Source: Ptychodera flava (Eukaryota > Hemichordata > Enteropneusta > Ptychoderidae). From it: 64,000 nucleotides of DNA. The first letter of the stretch is position 1; each line of letters starts with the position of its first letter. Shown here piece after piece: positions 12,387 through 26,350 of the stretch. The translations under genes were made by a program, and so were the position numbers. Under the pieces are notes generated by a model. The model did not search any database, was not told the origin of the DNA, and saw only the letters and a list, made by a program, of their open reading frames with translations. Location of the stretch: NCBI RefSeq assembly GCF_041260155.1, contig NC_091931.1:13728361-13792360 (forward strand), read 5' to 3'.

Positions 12387-12410
12387 ATGGCGGACGAAGA
12401 AAACCAGCGT
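12387..12410 (+). CDS. TMEM272-like exon 1 (MADEENQR)
   Basis: Eight codons from ATG, ending in phase 0 at a strong donor (CGT|gtgagt). Too short to stand alone. It is supported by the phase match to exon 2 and by the short acidic N-terminus usual for such proteins. Confidence 0.7.
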
Positions 12411-15129
12411 GTGAGTATCTTTTTTAGATCATACAAACTTGAAATTTTTCGTAATATTTGGCCATCCCAATTATGTACGCTTGTTCTAAATCTGTGTAGC
12501 TGGCATATTGTTAGAAAGCGATCACGCTTACGTATGCCCCCTACACTGTTCACAACTGGGATGCTACTGTTACTTCCGGGTTAGACACGGTCAGAACAAG
12601 AAGGAAACAAGAATTGCATTGTCGTTTGCTCTGAGTTTATTTTCGGATTTGGACAGCATCGTTGAAAACTAGACTCTCGAGATCTAGACCTTATTTAGGC
12701 AAATGCAAAGCAAAGTGTTTAGGGCAATTCGTCAAGTTGATCGATAATAACAATATTCGGCAGATATCTCTACGTATAACCAGTTGACTTTCGGTTTGTC
12801 GTCACGCACATTTTGTCGCCTGTATGGGGAATAATAAGCCAACCAAATGACTTGGCTTGGATACTCCCCCAGTATACAAGGCAAATAGAAAATTGCAAGT
12901 CGTTATTAAGGCCAATAACCATTCTGTTGTACAGAAAATGTTCAATGCGTGCGGGATCCCAACTTGGTCACGCGCTGTCGGATCATATGCACGTATTTGT
13001 GACAAATAGAACATAGTTCAAAAGTTTAGAGTTCACTGCGAGGTTGTTTTGTTCTTTACTAAACTCGAATCAGATTCTTGAGAAACAGGTATCACTGAAA
13101 AGGGACCTAAATTGCCAGACTTCACATGGAACATTGTATTTTGTCACGAAAACTTACGCTCCTTGAACTTTATCTCATTTCTGAAACGAGAAACATTTGA
13201 AAACGCGCTCCTTTTAAGTGAAAGTGTCTATTATTAGAGCACTCAAGTGTATGAGGCCAACTCAATGTATCACACAAACAATTCAAATTGTAAGATAACA
13301 TTTTCGGGACTGGATTCTTTAGTATCAAAGCGATCAACACAAATCATGTGTCGCCGGGGGCATGTCAAACGTTCAATTTATTTACCAACTACAAAGAGTT
13401 CTGTGGACAAAGACTATATACATGTACCTGGCAAAGCTATATGTACGTCACGTCGTTAAGTGCTAATAAACATCTCAGCTGAACTAGTACATACAGACGC
13501 CATCTACGTCGAGTTTGCAATATAGACGAAGTCATCATGTCAACAGTGTTTTGCAAGAGAAATGCAAAGCTTTGCGTTAGAGGACTAGTAAGCTTAGGTC
13601 ATTATCTCAGCTCATTTGCAGTACAGTTTAGTGCTGTGACAATTTTCAATCAAGGCGACGGAATTCTTACTGAGAAAAATACGTAGATATACGAGTACGA
13701 GGGTTATGAGAGATGAACACGACAAAATTTCGTGTGCGGAGTCTCTAATTTTCATATAATGTGAATTTTATGGTTCGACCTACAGTTAAAATGTATATCT
13801 CATCTCAACAGGAATTCCAGTCACTTAAAAATGCGCCATTCTACTTGTCTGTCTGCAAAACCCGGTGTTTATTTCCCCCTCTTCTTGTGCATGTCCATAC
13901 AAGTTTACTACTCGTTGCGAAAGGTAATGCTGTAGTTCAAAGGTGTGGAAAGCTGTATCAATCTAGTAATCATAAAAATGCTTTCACCAAATCAAAAACG
14001 CCCTCTCGAAGAAAAGTGCCACTAGATCAAGAATTGACTTTTCATCGCAAATTATGTGTCACACATAGAATAATATTGTGTGCACTGATTTCTTGCCCCA
14101 TTGTACATGTAGTTATGCTTATTTATCTATTTACTATTTATTCATATATTTGTTTTTTTGTTTATATATCTGCTGTTTTGTTATTTGTTTACTTATCGTT
14201 CTTTAATTCATATACATACTTTATATTTTCATCCAACAGGATCCCATTCTACCACGGGAAGACAAGCCGCCCTCATACGATGACCTCGAAAAAGGTACTT
14301 GTCGACTCACCAAATCGGATATTTGTATTATATCGACGTTCATCTCATCAGAGTTTGTTGCGTTATTCCCGTTCGAGTCGAGGTTTTGTTTTCTTATTTG
14401 ATGCTCAAATTAACTGTTTATGGACTGACTTCCCACTAGAAATGATGTGTTATTTCCAAGGAAATTCAGTGATTCCATCGTACATGTACAAACAATTTTA
14501 TGAATTTACAGCGCACAACGCGCACATACATATGCTAAACATTTAGACAAGCTTTTTGCAGATTATTCATGGTTGTTTCTGACAGACGCGTCGGGGTAGC
14601 CATGAAACAGCAATTTATAATATTATGAGTTAAAAATTCATTTTAAATTAACAGCGCAGAACGTAAGAACTTAAGAATAGAAACAGGTGCGATTAATGCT
14701 ATAATTTATTGAATACTACCCCGCACTTTTTCTGTCTGTTGTACTCTGGGCAGCGTTTGAAAACCAACCCTGCCAGCATAACCTTGTTACGTGCAATATA
14801 ACCAGTTACATCAAGAACCACATTGAGAGAAAGTAGTAACCCATGTTGCTTACATATATAGTAATAATTACGAGGTCAACTTTGTCCTTGGTCGTTCATG
14901 AAGGGTTTCGAGAACACATTAACGTGCTTTCGTTGATTACCCTCTACAATGAGAGTTGACTATTTTTGCACAACTTCTTTGTACACAAGCTTCAAGACAA
15001 AGTATGCCTAACACGTGTTCCTGTGGTTTTAGCATCATCTTTCCTCTCTTGACCCATTTACTTGTCTTTAAATGTGACTCACTATCTGTCAATTTCCCTC
15101 TATTGCTGCGATTACATCATTCTCTCTCT

Positions 15130-15189
<60 letters not shown>

Positions 15190-15905
15190 TTTTCGTTTCA
15201 AAATCGAACGATATCCGTTGGAACCTCAGCCGGCCTTTTCGCTCGTGTTAAGATGGCCAAACAACAATCGTCAGGACCAAAAGAGCTGACAAATTCAATC
15301 TGCGAAATAATCTTTGGATCCGGTAAGAAATGAAAATAAATTCATCCCGAAGTGATTTCTTTCCACTGTAATACGTTACGGTAGTAGAGAAGACATACGT
15401 GCACAGCGCAATTGTGTGTGATTGGGATGATACAGTCTAGGGGAAAATAAAGTAATTCACTTTGAAACTTGCACAGCATACGGTAGAGTCGATGTGCAAT
15501 TTATTGAAATAAAAACATATTTCTCGCCACGATTCCATCTCATGATTTTCAATACGTGTATAATTAATCTTGTGATCTTCAACAATTTCAATATAATCCA
15601 GTGTTGGATTGAAAGCTTACACTAATGATGAAAATTCAGATTTGCAAATTTATCCAACATACTCACCGACGTTAAAATGTCAATGTGTAGTGTATTTTCT
15701 CAATAATTTACCCTGAGTGCATTGCTTAACAATTAATAATCATACAGGAACTACAAGGAAAATCAATGTAAATAAACACATTTTCGAGACATTTATACAT
15801 TTCTGTTTGTTTGTTCTACTTTAGCTATTCTGTTACTTGGATGCCTAATCTTTTCTACGGTTTCCATGGCAATTCCTATCGTGATGATAATTATCGGTGA
15901 GTAAT

Positions 15906-15978
<73 letters not shown>

Positions 15979-18900
15979 CCCTGCATTTAAACTAAACCAC
16001 TTCTGGTCATTTTGCTCTGTTTGTGGGAGATAAATAATCACCAAAAAAATGATGAGATGGAGCGAAAGGCCAAGTATCCTTGACGTTTTAATGAAATATG
16101 AAAAATGAGAAAGCAAGAAAAATTCCTCGCCAGTTTCCCAGATTTGAGAGAAAACTACAGGACAACCCCAAACAATGGAGGTCAAAGGTCAACTGGCGAG
16201 GAAAAAGTTACACAACAGTAAAACACTGGAGAAAAGGCACATATTAATCTACCACAAAGGTGTGGGCCTCAAAAACGCCAACACCAACCTATGACTAGCA
16301 ATGGAGGTTGGAGGGGTGAAGGCTGGAGGATAAAATTGTTGGAAAAACCAAACTGCCAGCTGCTTATTTGGCGGTGTGATCGAAAAGAGACAGGGCAATG
16401 TTGTGACCCCCCTCTAAGGCACTAATGAATGGCACTCTATTTGCCGTAGAGGGCAGTCTACCCTTGAAAATATGAAAACTACAACTGCATGTATATAAAT
16501 CCGATTATCTTTCTATAATCGTGGTTTTATATCCCTGCATTTAAACTAAACCACTTCTGGTCATTTTGCTCTGTTTGTGGGAGATAAATAATCACCAAAA
16601 CAATGATGAGATGGAGCGAAAGGCCAAGTATCCTTGACGTTTTAATGAAATATGAAAAATGAGAAAGCAAGAAAAATTCCTCGCCAGTTTCCTAGATTTG
16701 AGAGAAAACTACAGGACAACCCCAAACAATGGAGGTCAAAGGTCAACTGGCGAGGAAAAAATTACACAACAGTAAAACACTGGAGAAAAGGCACATATTA
16801 ATCTACCACAAAGGTGTGGGCCTCAAAAACGCCACAAGCCACACATCGTGTGGCCGCCCCACCCAAAATGACCAGAAGCAAAGGTAAAACCTGATGAAAT
16901 TACAAAACTGGTTGACACAATTCAAGAAAACTTAACTATTTTGGTAAACAACAATGCTAAAAATCTATGTATGGTGGCCCCCATCTCGCTAATGTAGAAA
17001 TGAGGAAAGGATCAAACCAGAAATGACACCCATATATAGCGGCCCATGCCTGTCCTATATATGAGTGCAGAGCACCAATTTCCCTTTTTCTGTTCAACAA
17101 GTCATTGACAATGACACAATGCCCTCATGTTAATAGGTACTTAATTAAACTCCCTTCCTGTCAAGTCCATATTTCAACACCAGGTCAAGATGGTTAAAAT
17201 TAATGAAATACATATTCCCTATGGTGTATTTTTACATAATACTGTACATTTGAAGGCTGTTGAAAACAAAAATACTGTTAACTTGATGATACTTATTTAT
17301 TTAATTTTATTTATTTATTTATTTATTTATTTATTTTATTTGACTAAAGATGCTATAACAGACCAAGCCAAGTGAGTGAATAAACGTCGTGTTTTGGCTC
17401 AAAACCCCTTTATACTGACTTGGCTGATGGGGAATTGATACTGTCTGGCAGGGAAAGGGTTAATTACAAGTCCTCTGAGAGGACTACTGTAAGCTGCCAT
17501 ACTAATAATGGTCATTTAAATGAACCAAATAGTATCTAATCAACAGGATGCTGCCAAACATTTTTGCATCCTATACTAACACTGACAGATTAACATCGGT
17601 ACCACATTTCATAAAGTTTGATGCAGTACTTTGGACATTCACCCTAAAAACAAAAATCCATTATGTAAATGCAAACTACCCATTAATTTATATATATGTA
17701 TGATACCACTAAGTGCCAATGATTTGTATTAACAACACTATGAGATCAAAATCTGTACCAAGTTTATTAACGCAGTATTTGTGGATATATCACTAGAATT
17801 AGGAAAGTTCATTACATATACAATCACCAATTGATTAACTTGACACTGATAAATGTCTTTTTCACTGTTAAAGCAATTTGAGCTCAACATCTGTACCAAG
17901 TTTCATGAAATTTGATGAACTATTTCTTGACACATCAGCCTAATTACTAAAATCCAATAAATATGCAAATAAGCAATTAATTGATAAGAAACTTCTACAT
18001 ATCTTTGCACGGTATTTGACCACTGATACAGCATTATTAGACATATGACAATAATTATGAAAGTTCATTAAATATGTAAAAAAGAAATGAAACTCCTTAA
18101 TGTGTTCACAAAGTATTATGATGCTGACGGATCAACATCTGCTCCAGATTTCGTAAAATTTAAAAGTATTTCTGGAGATAGCCCACTAATAAGGAAAAGG
18201 AACGAAATATGCAAATTAGCAATTAATTAACATGATACTGCTAAGTATCTTTGTACACTATTGTAGGGCTATGTGCTAAAGATATTGACCATTTGTTTCA
18301 TTAAATCTGCTGCAGTAAATTCTGGACATCACCGTATATTCTAGACATCACCCTAATTGCAAAAATTCATCAAATATGCAAAATAGCAATTAATTGATGC
18401 AATACTGACATATGTCGTTGACTGATATTAGAACGCTCTTTGAAAATCATCTGCAGAAAGTTTCATCAAATTTGGTACAGTTGTACCAAAAACAGTGCTC
18501 TCATCCAGAATTATGCAAATTAGCACTAATTATGCATGCCACACCAATATAAATTGACATGCATAATAATTATGCTACAGTGTAGTATCCCTGTACCAAG
18601 TTTAAAAAGAATTGGCACAGGCATATCTCAGATATCTGCACTCATGAGCCCCTATGCATGGACACAGCACTAATATTAATTTCATCCTTGAACCCCTGTG
18701 GATTATACCTGGGGACCCTGTGGATGGATATCGAATACAGGAAACAAAACGGCTGTCACAAAGCCATTTTTGATTAAATCATTACAAAAAACGGCGTGCA
18801 TATATATGTGAAAAGGAAAAAAAAATGTACTAACTTTCAATGCAATCGCGCCCGGCATCGCTGAGTAATTTACATGAACGAATGCACAGTCATCAAATAT

Positions 18901-21900
18901 AAGAAACAAAATGGCTGCCACACAGCCATTTTAGACCGGATACAAACAAAATTCAATGTGCATATGTATAACATATAGAGTAATCTATGTACTAAAGATG
19001 TGCTGTGAAATCACAACGTCCTATGTCCAACACCCCTGGGAAGCAGAAAAGTAGGCCAGGCTCCACTCCCCTAAAAGGGCAAAAATCCCACACATAGCCT
19101 GTACAGGGTAAATGTCAGCCACATCAATCTTCTGAAATGAAATAACAAATGCTGTGCCCAGCCTGCTATGCTTAAAATTGAAAAGAGTTAATATCATTGA
19201 CTGAGGTTCACCTGAAGTTCCCGAAACTGCAACATATTGAACCGAATGACACCACCTATATCGTGCTTATTCTAAGTGGTGATTTCCCCAATCCTGAGGA
19301 ATCCATAGAAGGCTGTTAGAAACATTGCTCTGAATAAACAACACTGATAAGCTGATGTAATAACATCTGGAATGGTCTTAACTAGACAATGTAAAATATC
19401 GCGTGTGATAGGAGACGAGTACCCAGTTTATGCTCTAATGTGCGATATAAATGAACCAGTTTGTGTACCATAAAAGAATTGGTTAGGTCTGAAAAACCTG
19501 CAAGTTTATGAACATAGCTTATGCCTGACAAGTAAGTTGACACAGTGGATGGGGCTAGGTGCTGTCTGGAAAGGTAACCAATAAACAATGCAATAGCCGT
19601 GTCTGAGAGTGGTAGTGATGGACAATGCACCCCAAAGTGGCTGCCTGTGAACTGTATAAAAGGTCTCCATGCACGTCTGAGAGTGGTAGTGATGGACAAT
19701 GCACCCAAAATTGGCTGCCTATGAACTGTATAAAAAGTCTCCATGCACGTTGGTATGTTTTCCTAGATGAACAGACAGTTAAGGGCTTGCAGCAGAAGCC
19801 TGCTCACTTCCACCTTCAACCGATTGGTAGAAACTGTGAGGGGATGCCAGTTGCCTAGAAACTAAAACCCCCTGACTGGTAATGTCATTGTTAACTGATT
19901 GGGCTACAGCTGGAGATGTAGTAGCTGTGGCTGGGCTTGCGGAGGTGAAAAGGCCAGCATCCTTTAAACCCTGGATGACTGTTCGCGACATAATGGCTGC
20001 TAATGCACTGGTATCGGTGTGAGTCCAAGAAGTGACACTAGGTGTTCAAACTGCAGCAACAAGTTGTTCGCTATGTTGACTGGTAGTGGGAACTTGTAGG
20101 AATTCTTGAATAGGTTCAGCTGCATGTGGAGGATTGACCGATGCTCTCACAGGGGCAGCAAATGTTGTTGTTGATGAAACCTTGCGTTAAGCTGTAGCTG
20201 CTCAGGTGGCCGATGCTTTTCGCTTCGGTGGCATGCTGTTGATAAAGAGAAATACTAACAGCAAGTAAAGTGGACTAGACCTTTGGCCCTATTGGCTAAT
20301 GGTAAGAATAGTCACGCCAGCATAGGGAAGAAAAATAAAATAACGCTTGCACTGCATAATAAAATGTAAAAATTGTAAACCCTTCACCCTGGTAACACAT
20401 TAATTTAAGTACAAAGAAATTAAAATAACCACTGCATAAATTAAACAGTGCACGTGGCTACAAATTAAATCAACCCTTGAAACAGAAGGTAAATCCAACC
20501 AATAATATTGGTAAACCACTCTCCCCTGACAAGGTATGTGAGAGGGTACAAAAACAGCACTAGTGCAAATGGCCACCAAAATGGTTACCGGGTAAGATAT
20601 TGCACTAATCATGCTGTAAAAAGGGAATATACCTTCATTGGCCAATTGGGTAATTAAAACTATGCAAATAAAAATGCATACATAAGTAATACGTAATAAG
20701 GTATATACAACCAAAATTAATACATGATAGTAAAGCCACTCTTTCATGACGAGATATGTCAGTGTGAGTGGCAACAAAAAAAACTGAAATAAGCCCAATA
20801 TGCATGTACGCAAGGCTGAAAAGTGTAAACGAATGTACGGAAACTGATAACACGTACCGACCCTACTGGCAGTACTGCACCATCAAAACACGCTCAAATT
20901 AACCGTAATGATTTAAGAACTGCCCCCTCCCCCCCCCCCCCGTAAGCTCCTATAATAAGCAGACGTTCGTGTGCCCTTATTGATGATAGATGGCGCTTAA
21001 AAAGCAGAGAACGTACTATGGGCCAAAATTCCCTCATGGGTCACAATTGCCCAATTTACCTTACCTGATCTCGCCAAGTGCGCTAAAATGAACCCCATCG
21101 GCGCAGAAAATCTGTGCACACTTGCTAAAACACGCTTGTGTTTCCAGAAATGCCCAAAGGCCAAGCCTTCTAACTCGGCCTCTAAAAAAGTGTTCAACAG
21201 TGAGACACGCTCGTTAAAAACGGCTACTATATGATGTGATGCGCGGGAAAATCTGGCAAACAAAAATAAACTTGACGTCCATGTAAGGCCAAAAAAAAAA
21301 AAGAAATGTTTCTGGTCAGCGCGCGCGTCACTTGAACAACAGCGCGTCACCCTTTTTTTTCCTGGTTTGTGGCCGGCGGCTGTGGCAAACTACATACTGA
21401 TTACTATAACACCAAACCAAAACGGCTGAAGAGAAAGAGAAAATTCTTTGGGGCACATGATCAGTGACTGCATGAACAATTTAAATGTTACTATATTGAT
21501 AAAACTGTAAAACTCAGTGTTCTCCCCAGACCATAGCGGTCCCGCTACGCTTTCGCCTCTCCCCGTACGCTTTGATTCTCCCCGTTACGCTTTCAAATAG
21601 TCCCGCCATCCTTTTACGCTTTGCGTAGCTACCAGCTGATGCATGCATTGTCTACACATTGGCGCCCACTGCAACTTTCAACCTGGTGGAAGGTTTGAAG
21701 TATGGTATGCATCAGATAAGTTGTCCGTAAGTGTTGAGAGGAACGTTAAAACAATAGAACAATCGGCTGGGTTGTTCACAAATTTTCATTCCAGAACGAC
21801 TATTACGACCAACAAAGACCAACTCAGTAGGCCTATACACAGTCGTTTGGAGAGCTATTCAGCGCTGGGTCTATTTGCCCCATAGACGAGTGTGCAGAAG

Positions 21901-24298
21901 CGAGAAATACCCCAAGTCTGGAAACAGAATGGCTATAAAAACCACGCCATGTCACATTCCGTGTCCGATTTCACTGTGAAAATTAACACGTTCATCTATC
22001 ATGCAACCGTCGATAGCTCCCTATCATTTTAAAATTTCATACCTGATACTTTATCTGATTCAAAAACGCTCGTTTCGTGTAATTTTCGGCCGAATTCGAC
22101 GGACACCTCGCCAAAACCTGGGGGTGAGCAACATTCCGGTCACCTCTTGGGTCCCTCCACTTTACTGACGTTGGCGCCGCCTACCCATGAGGGATGACTG
22201 GAATGTTGCTCACGCTAATGTTTTGGCCAGGTTTATCCCGAACTCAGCCGAAAATCACAGGAAATGAGCATTTTGTAAGCAGATGAAGTATCAGGTATGA
22301 ATTTTCGTGTGATTTTCGGCCGAGTTCAGAAGACACGTCGCCAAAACATAAGGCATGAACAACCTTCCAGTCACCCCTCATGGGTACGCGGCGCTAACGT
22401 CAGTAAAGTGGAGGTGCCCAACGTCCACTGTGAGGTGACCGGAATGTTGCTCACGCTTATGTTTTAGCGACGTGTCCGTCGAATTCGGCCGAAATCACAC
22501 GAAACGAGCGTTTGTGAAGCAAATCAAGTACCAGGTATGAATTTTGAGAATGCTAGGGAACGGTCGACGGTTACATGATAGATGAACTTGCTACTTTTCA
22601 CGGTAAAATCGAACGTCGAAGATGACATGGTGGCACAATCCCTATACGAAATAGCCATTTCATTTCCAGACTTGGGGTATTTCTCGCTTCTGCACACTCG
22701 TCTATGGGGCGAATAGACCCAGCGCTGAATAGCTCTCCAAACGACTGTGGGCCTATACATCGCGGACAAGTGTTCACAGAGGCAGGCGGTGTAGCACTAG
22801 CAGGGCGTTTGATCACATTCCCATGCTTTGATCAACGAAATGGATCGCAAAAGAAACAAGAGTTAACTGGTAAGGTTGATTATGATTGTACAACGATGAG
22901 TTTTATCCTAGTACGATCACGATCGCGATCGAGTTCACATTGCATAAATTTCAATATGGCGGCGGCCATGTTGGTCGACGGGTTTATAACGTGTTGACAT
23001 TGATACTGGCGTCGCGTGTGGTGCCACTCCGACATGTCCTCTGAAAGATTTTACACCTGATTTTCGAGGGATTCTAGTCGTACTTAGTTCATGTCTTGTG
23101 ATCATCTTGCTGGTATTTTTAAAATCAAGAATCGAACGACGATGTCCAGTGGCAGTAGAAGTTGGGGGGGGGGGGCGCTGGTTGAACTCTATCCCCGTGA
23201 TGAAAAATTATTCGCGGTGTTTGTCGTTCAAAAATGATATAAAGAATTGTGTAAAGCTTAACCTTGTGAATTTTCCTCTTTTTTGGCAAGTTTTGACAAT
23301 TTATTAGCAATAGGCCTATATGTATTAATGAAACTCCAATCAGACGAACCATTTCTTGCTCTCAAAGTTTCAATCTGAATCTTCTGTTTTAATTGCAATT
23401 GTAATTACAATACTGTGATGATTTATTTAAGTGTAATAAAGAGTTTCCATGATGTTCAAACTGCACACTTGTGTGTTACCATTGCATTTTGTTGTGAGTG
23501 TACATGTATGTGTGGATGCATGTGCAAGCTTACATCCATATGCAAATATAAATTAATGATATGCAAATGATTGTGCAATTTAGCTGCTACGCTTTGGCGC
23601 TTTAACTGACCCTCCTCCCTCCCTTGAGGAGGAGGAGAAAAAAAAAAATCCGCGTCGCCGCACCATTTTTTTAAGAAAGGCCTGACCAGAAACATTTCTT
23701 CTTTTTTTTTTGGCCTAATCGAGCAAATCTCCACGAAATGCATCAGACTTGATCCGGCAATAGCTGCTGAAAGTTATGACAAATCAATTGCACCTAGCTG
23801 TAAAACAACCACACTGGGTTACACTGGACGACATGTAAATCAAAGCCCCGTACATTATTCACCGTACGGCCTCCGATGCCGTGTAGCTGTATTTCTGCAG
23901 AACTGCACATGTTCAATGACTGCGGCACAGGATGTGCGTTACGCGGTAATGACATGGACGCCTCGTCACAAAAGAATGACCTAAAATTAACACCTTTGGC
24001 TCCATACTGATTGCCAAAAACATGTGCCTGGATGCCCAGCACTATATAAGGGTAGGACCCCTAAGACAAAAAGAGAGCTTGCCTGAAAAATGTAGAAGCG
24101 AGGATAAAATTGTTGGAAAAACCAAACTGCCAGCTGCTTATTTGGCGGTGTGATAGAAAAGAGACAGGGCAATGTTGTGACCCCCCTCTAAGGCACTAAT
24201 GAATGGCACTCTATTTGCCGTAGAGGGCAGTCTACCCTTGAAAATATGAAAACTACAACTGCATGTATATAAATCCGATTATCTTTCTATAATCGTGG

Positions 24299-24341
<43 letters not shown>

Positions 24342-24349
24342 ATACATTT

Positions 24350-24430
<81 letters not shown>

Positions 24431-25800
24431 TTTTAAAAGAAGCACACTGACACTCTTGTTATTTCGTCTAGACTAAGGTGTAGTTGTTGCGTACGGCGTC
24501 TCTTTATATATATATACAGCTTCTTCAGTTACATCTAAAGAGAGTAGTGAAAATGCGTTAAAAAAGAAACGAGATTAACAAAGACAGAGATTTGGTCGTC
24601 ACAGAAAGCAAGAGAGATTTTTGAAATAGGTGATATTGTAAGAGTGAAATATGCAAGAGCCGAGCCAAAACTTGACAAATAGTACTAAGGCTCGGTAATT
24701 TAAACCGAAGGACCTCGCATTTACATGATCAAATCATACAGGGTCCATGACTAAAGTGGTTCGTGCAGAATATATATGGCGAAATCCTATGAAGAGAACG
24801 TAAGTTTAACCAAATGAAATAATCATGGTTCAGTGAAAGGGAGTTCAGTGAATCAAAATTGTATGAACGGGATTTCAGTACACTGCCAGGAAAGGAAATG
24901 CATAGTGCAACTCCAACTGAAAGTCCATTATGAGGGAGCATTCTTTTTCCCCCGGGGTCGGATTTTGTACTTACATACATTTAAACAAGAAATTTGATTT
25001 TTGGAATTTCACTGAAATATTGATTAACTAAACACTATAGTCTATGAGGAACTATAAATAATTTTTTACAATACAAAAGTAGCTAAATCTGTGCTTTGTG
25101 AATGCTTGGCAATTGATATAAATGTATGTGGTGAGAATAGGGTGTTTAAAAAAGGAGATGTCAACAACAAAAATTATATTGGAATTTCACTCAAAGTGAT
25201 TATTTGTAGGTTCAAAAGGGATTCTTTGAAAGTCCAAAGGTCAAATGAATAAATATATGTCAATTAAGATATAATTGATACAAACTGACATCTGCGGGGA
25301 GGTTCACTGTTTTTTGGGGGCATGACAATTGGGGAGGGTCACTCATTTTCTTGCAAACACTTTTGAGGGGTCACTATTTTCCCCCTGGGCCATAGGGTGT
25401 AAATGGTGAATGAATCAAACCAGATGATTTTTTTTTGGGGGGGGGGGGTAGTCGCATTTTACAATTGATGAATTATGGGGGGGGGAGTAAATTATAAAAA
25501 TTTAATTTGGTGGGTCGCGTTTTGCATTTCATTTGTACCTTAAGTTCCACCAACCCCGATCTCCCCATATAAACGAATGCTACCTGGGGAAAATACTGCA
25601 ATTCATTGTACCAGAAATTCGGGCAAAGTAACACTAAGTCAGACAGTCTACGTAAGTAAAACCAAGTGTAATTACTGAACCTGTTAGAAGATCAAGTAGA
25701 GTTAGAAAACCAGTTGTAAAATTAAATCTGTAAAATTCACAATGAAGTACATCTGTAGACAATCTCTCATGTACCACTATTCTTTTAAAGGGGAAGCAGA

Positions 25801-25850
<50 letters not shown>

Positions 25851-26299
25851 ATGCAACTTCCAAAAATATATCTCTGTTTACACCCTGCTCTCTTAGGTTC
25901 TATTCACAAAGATGACTGTCGAGCAGAACCACACATACCAATTTATCTGATCGTCAGTGGCACATTCGTTATAGTGGTCTTCTTCTTGTCAGCATGTGCG
26001 GGTGACAAGAAAAGGCGCCTGGTGAACGACGATGTTGAAGATGATGGCGGCGCTTCGTATGGATGTGCCAAATGCTTATCTACTTTGATTAGCCTGTTCC
26101 TGTTGGCCTGGTTCATAGCAGGTCAGTTTATCGAATTTCAATTGATTTTGGCAAGATTACGTAGAAGGAGGAGGGTGTGATCTCTGCGACCGACCTGTTA
26201 GACTCTGTCTCTCTGTCTCTCTCTGTCTGACTGTCTGTACGTATGTATGTATGTATGTATGTATGTATGTATGTATGTATGTATGTATGTATGTATGTA

Positions 26300-26350
<51 letters not shown>

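Noticed and set aside
13761..14546. Long plus-strand open frame of 261 codons
   Set aside because: It is in a different frame from the TMEM272-like exon 2 that it overlaps, is AT-rich low complexity in the middle and has no family match.
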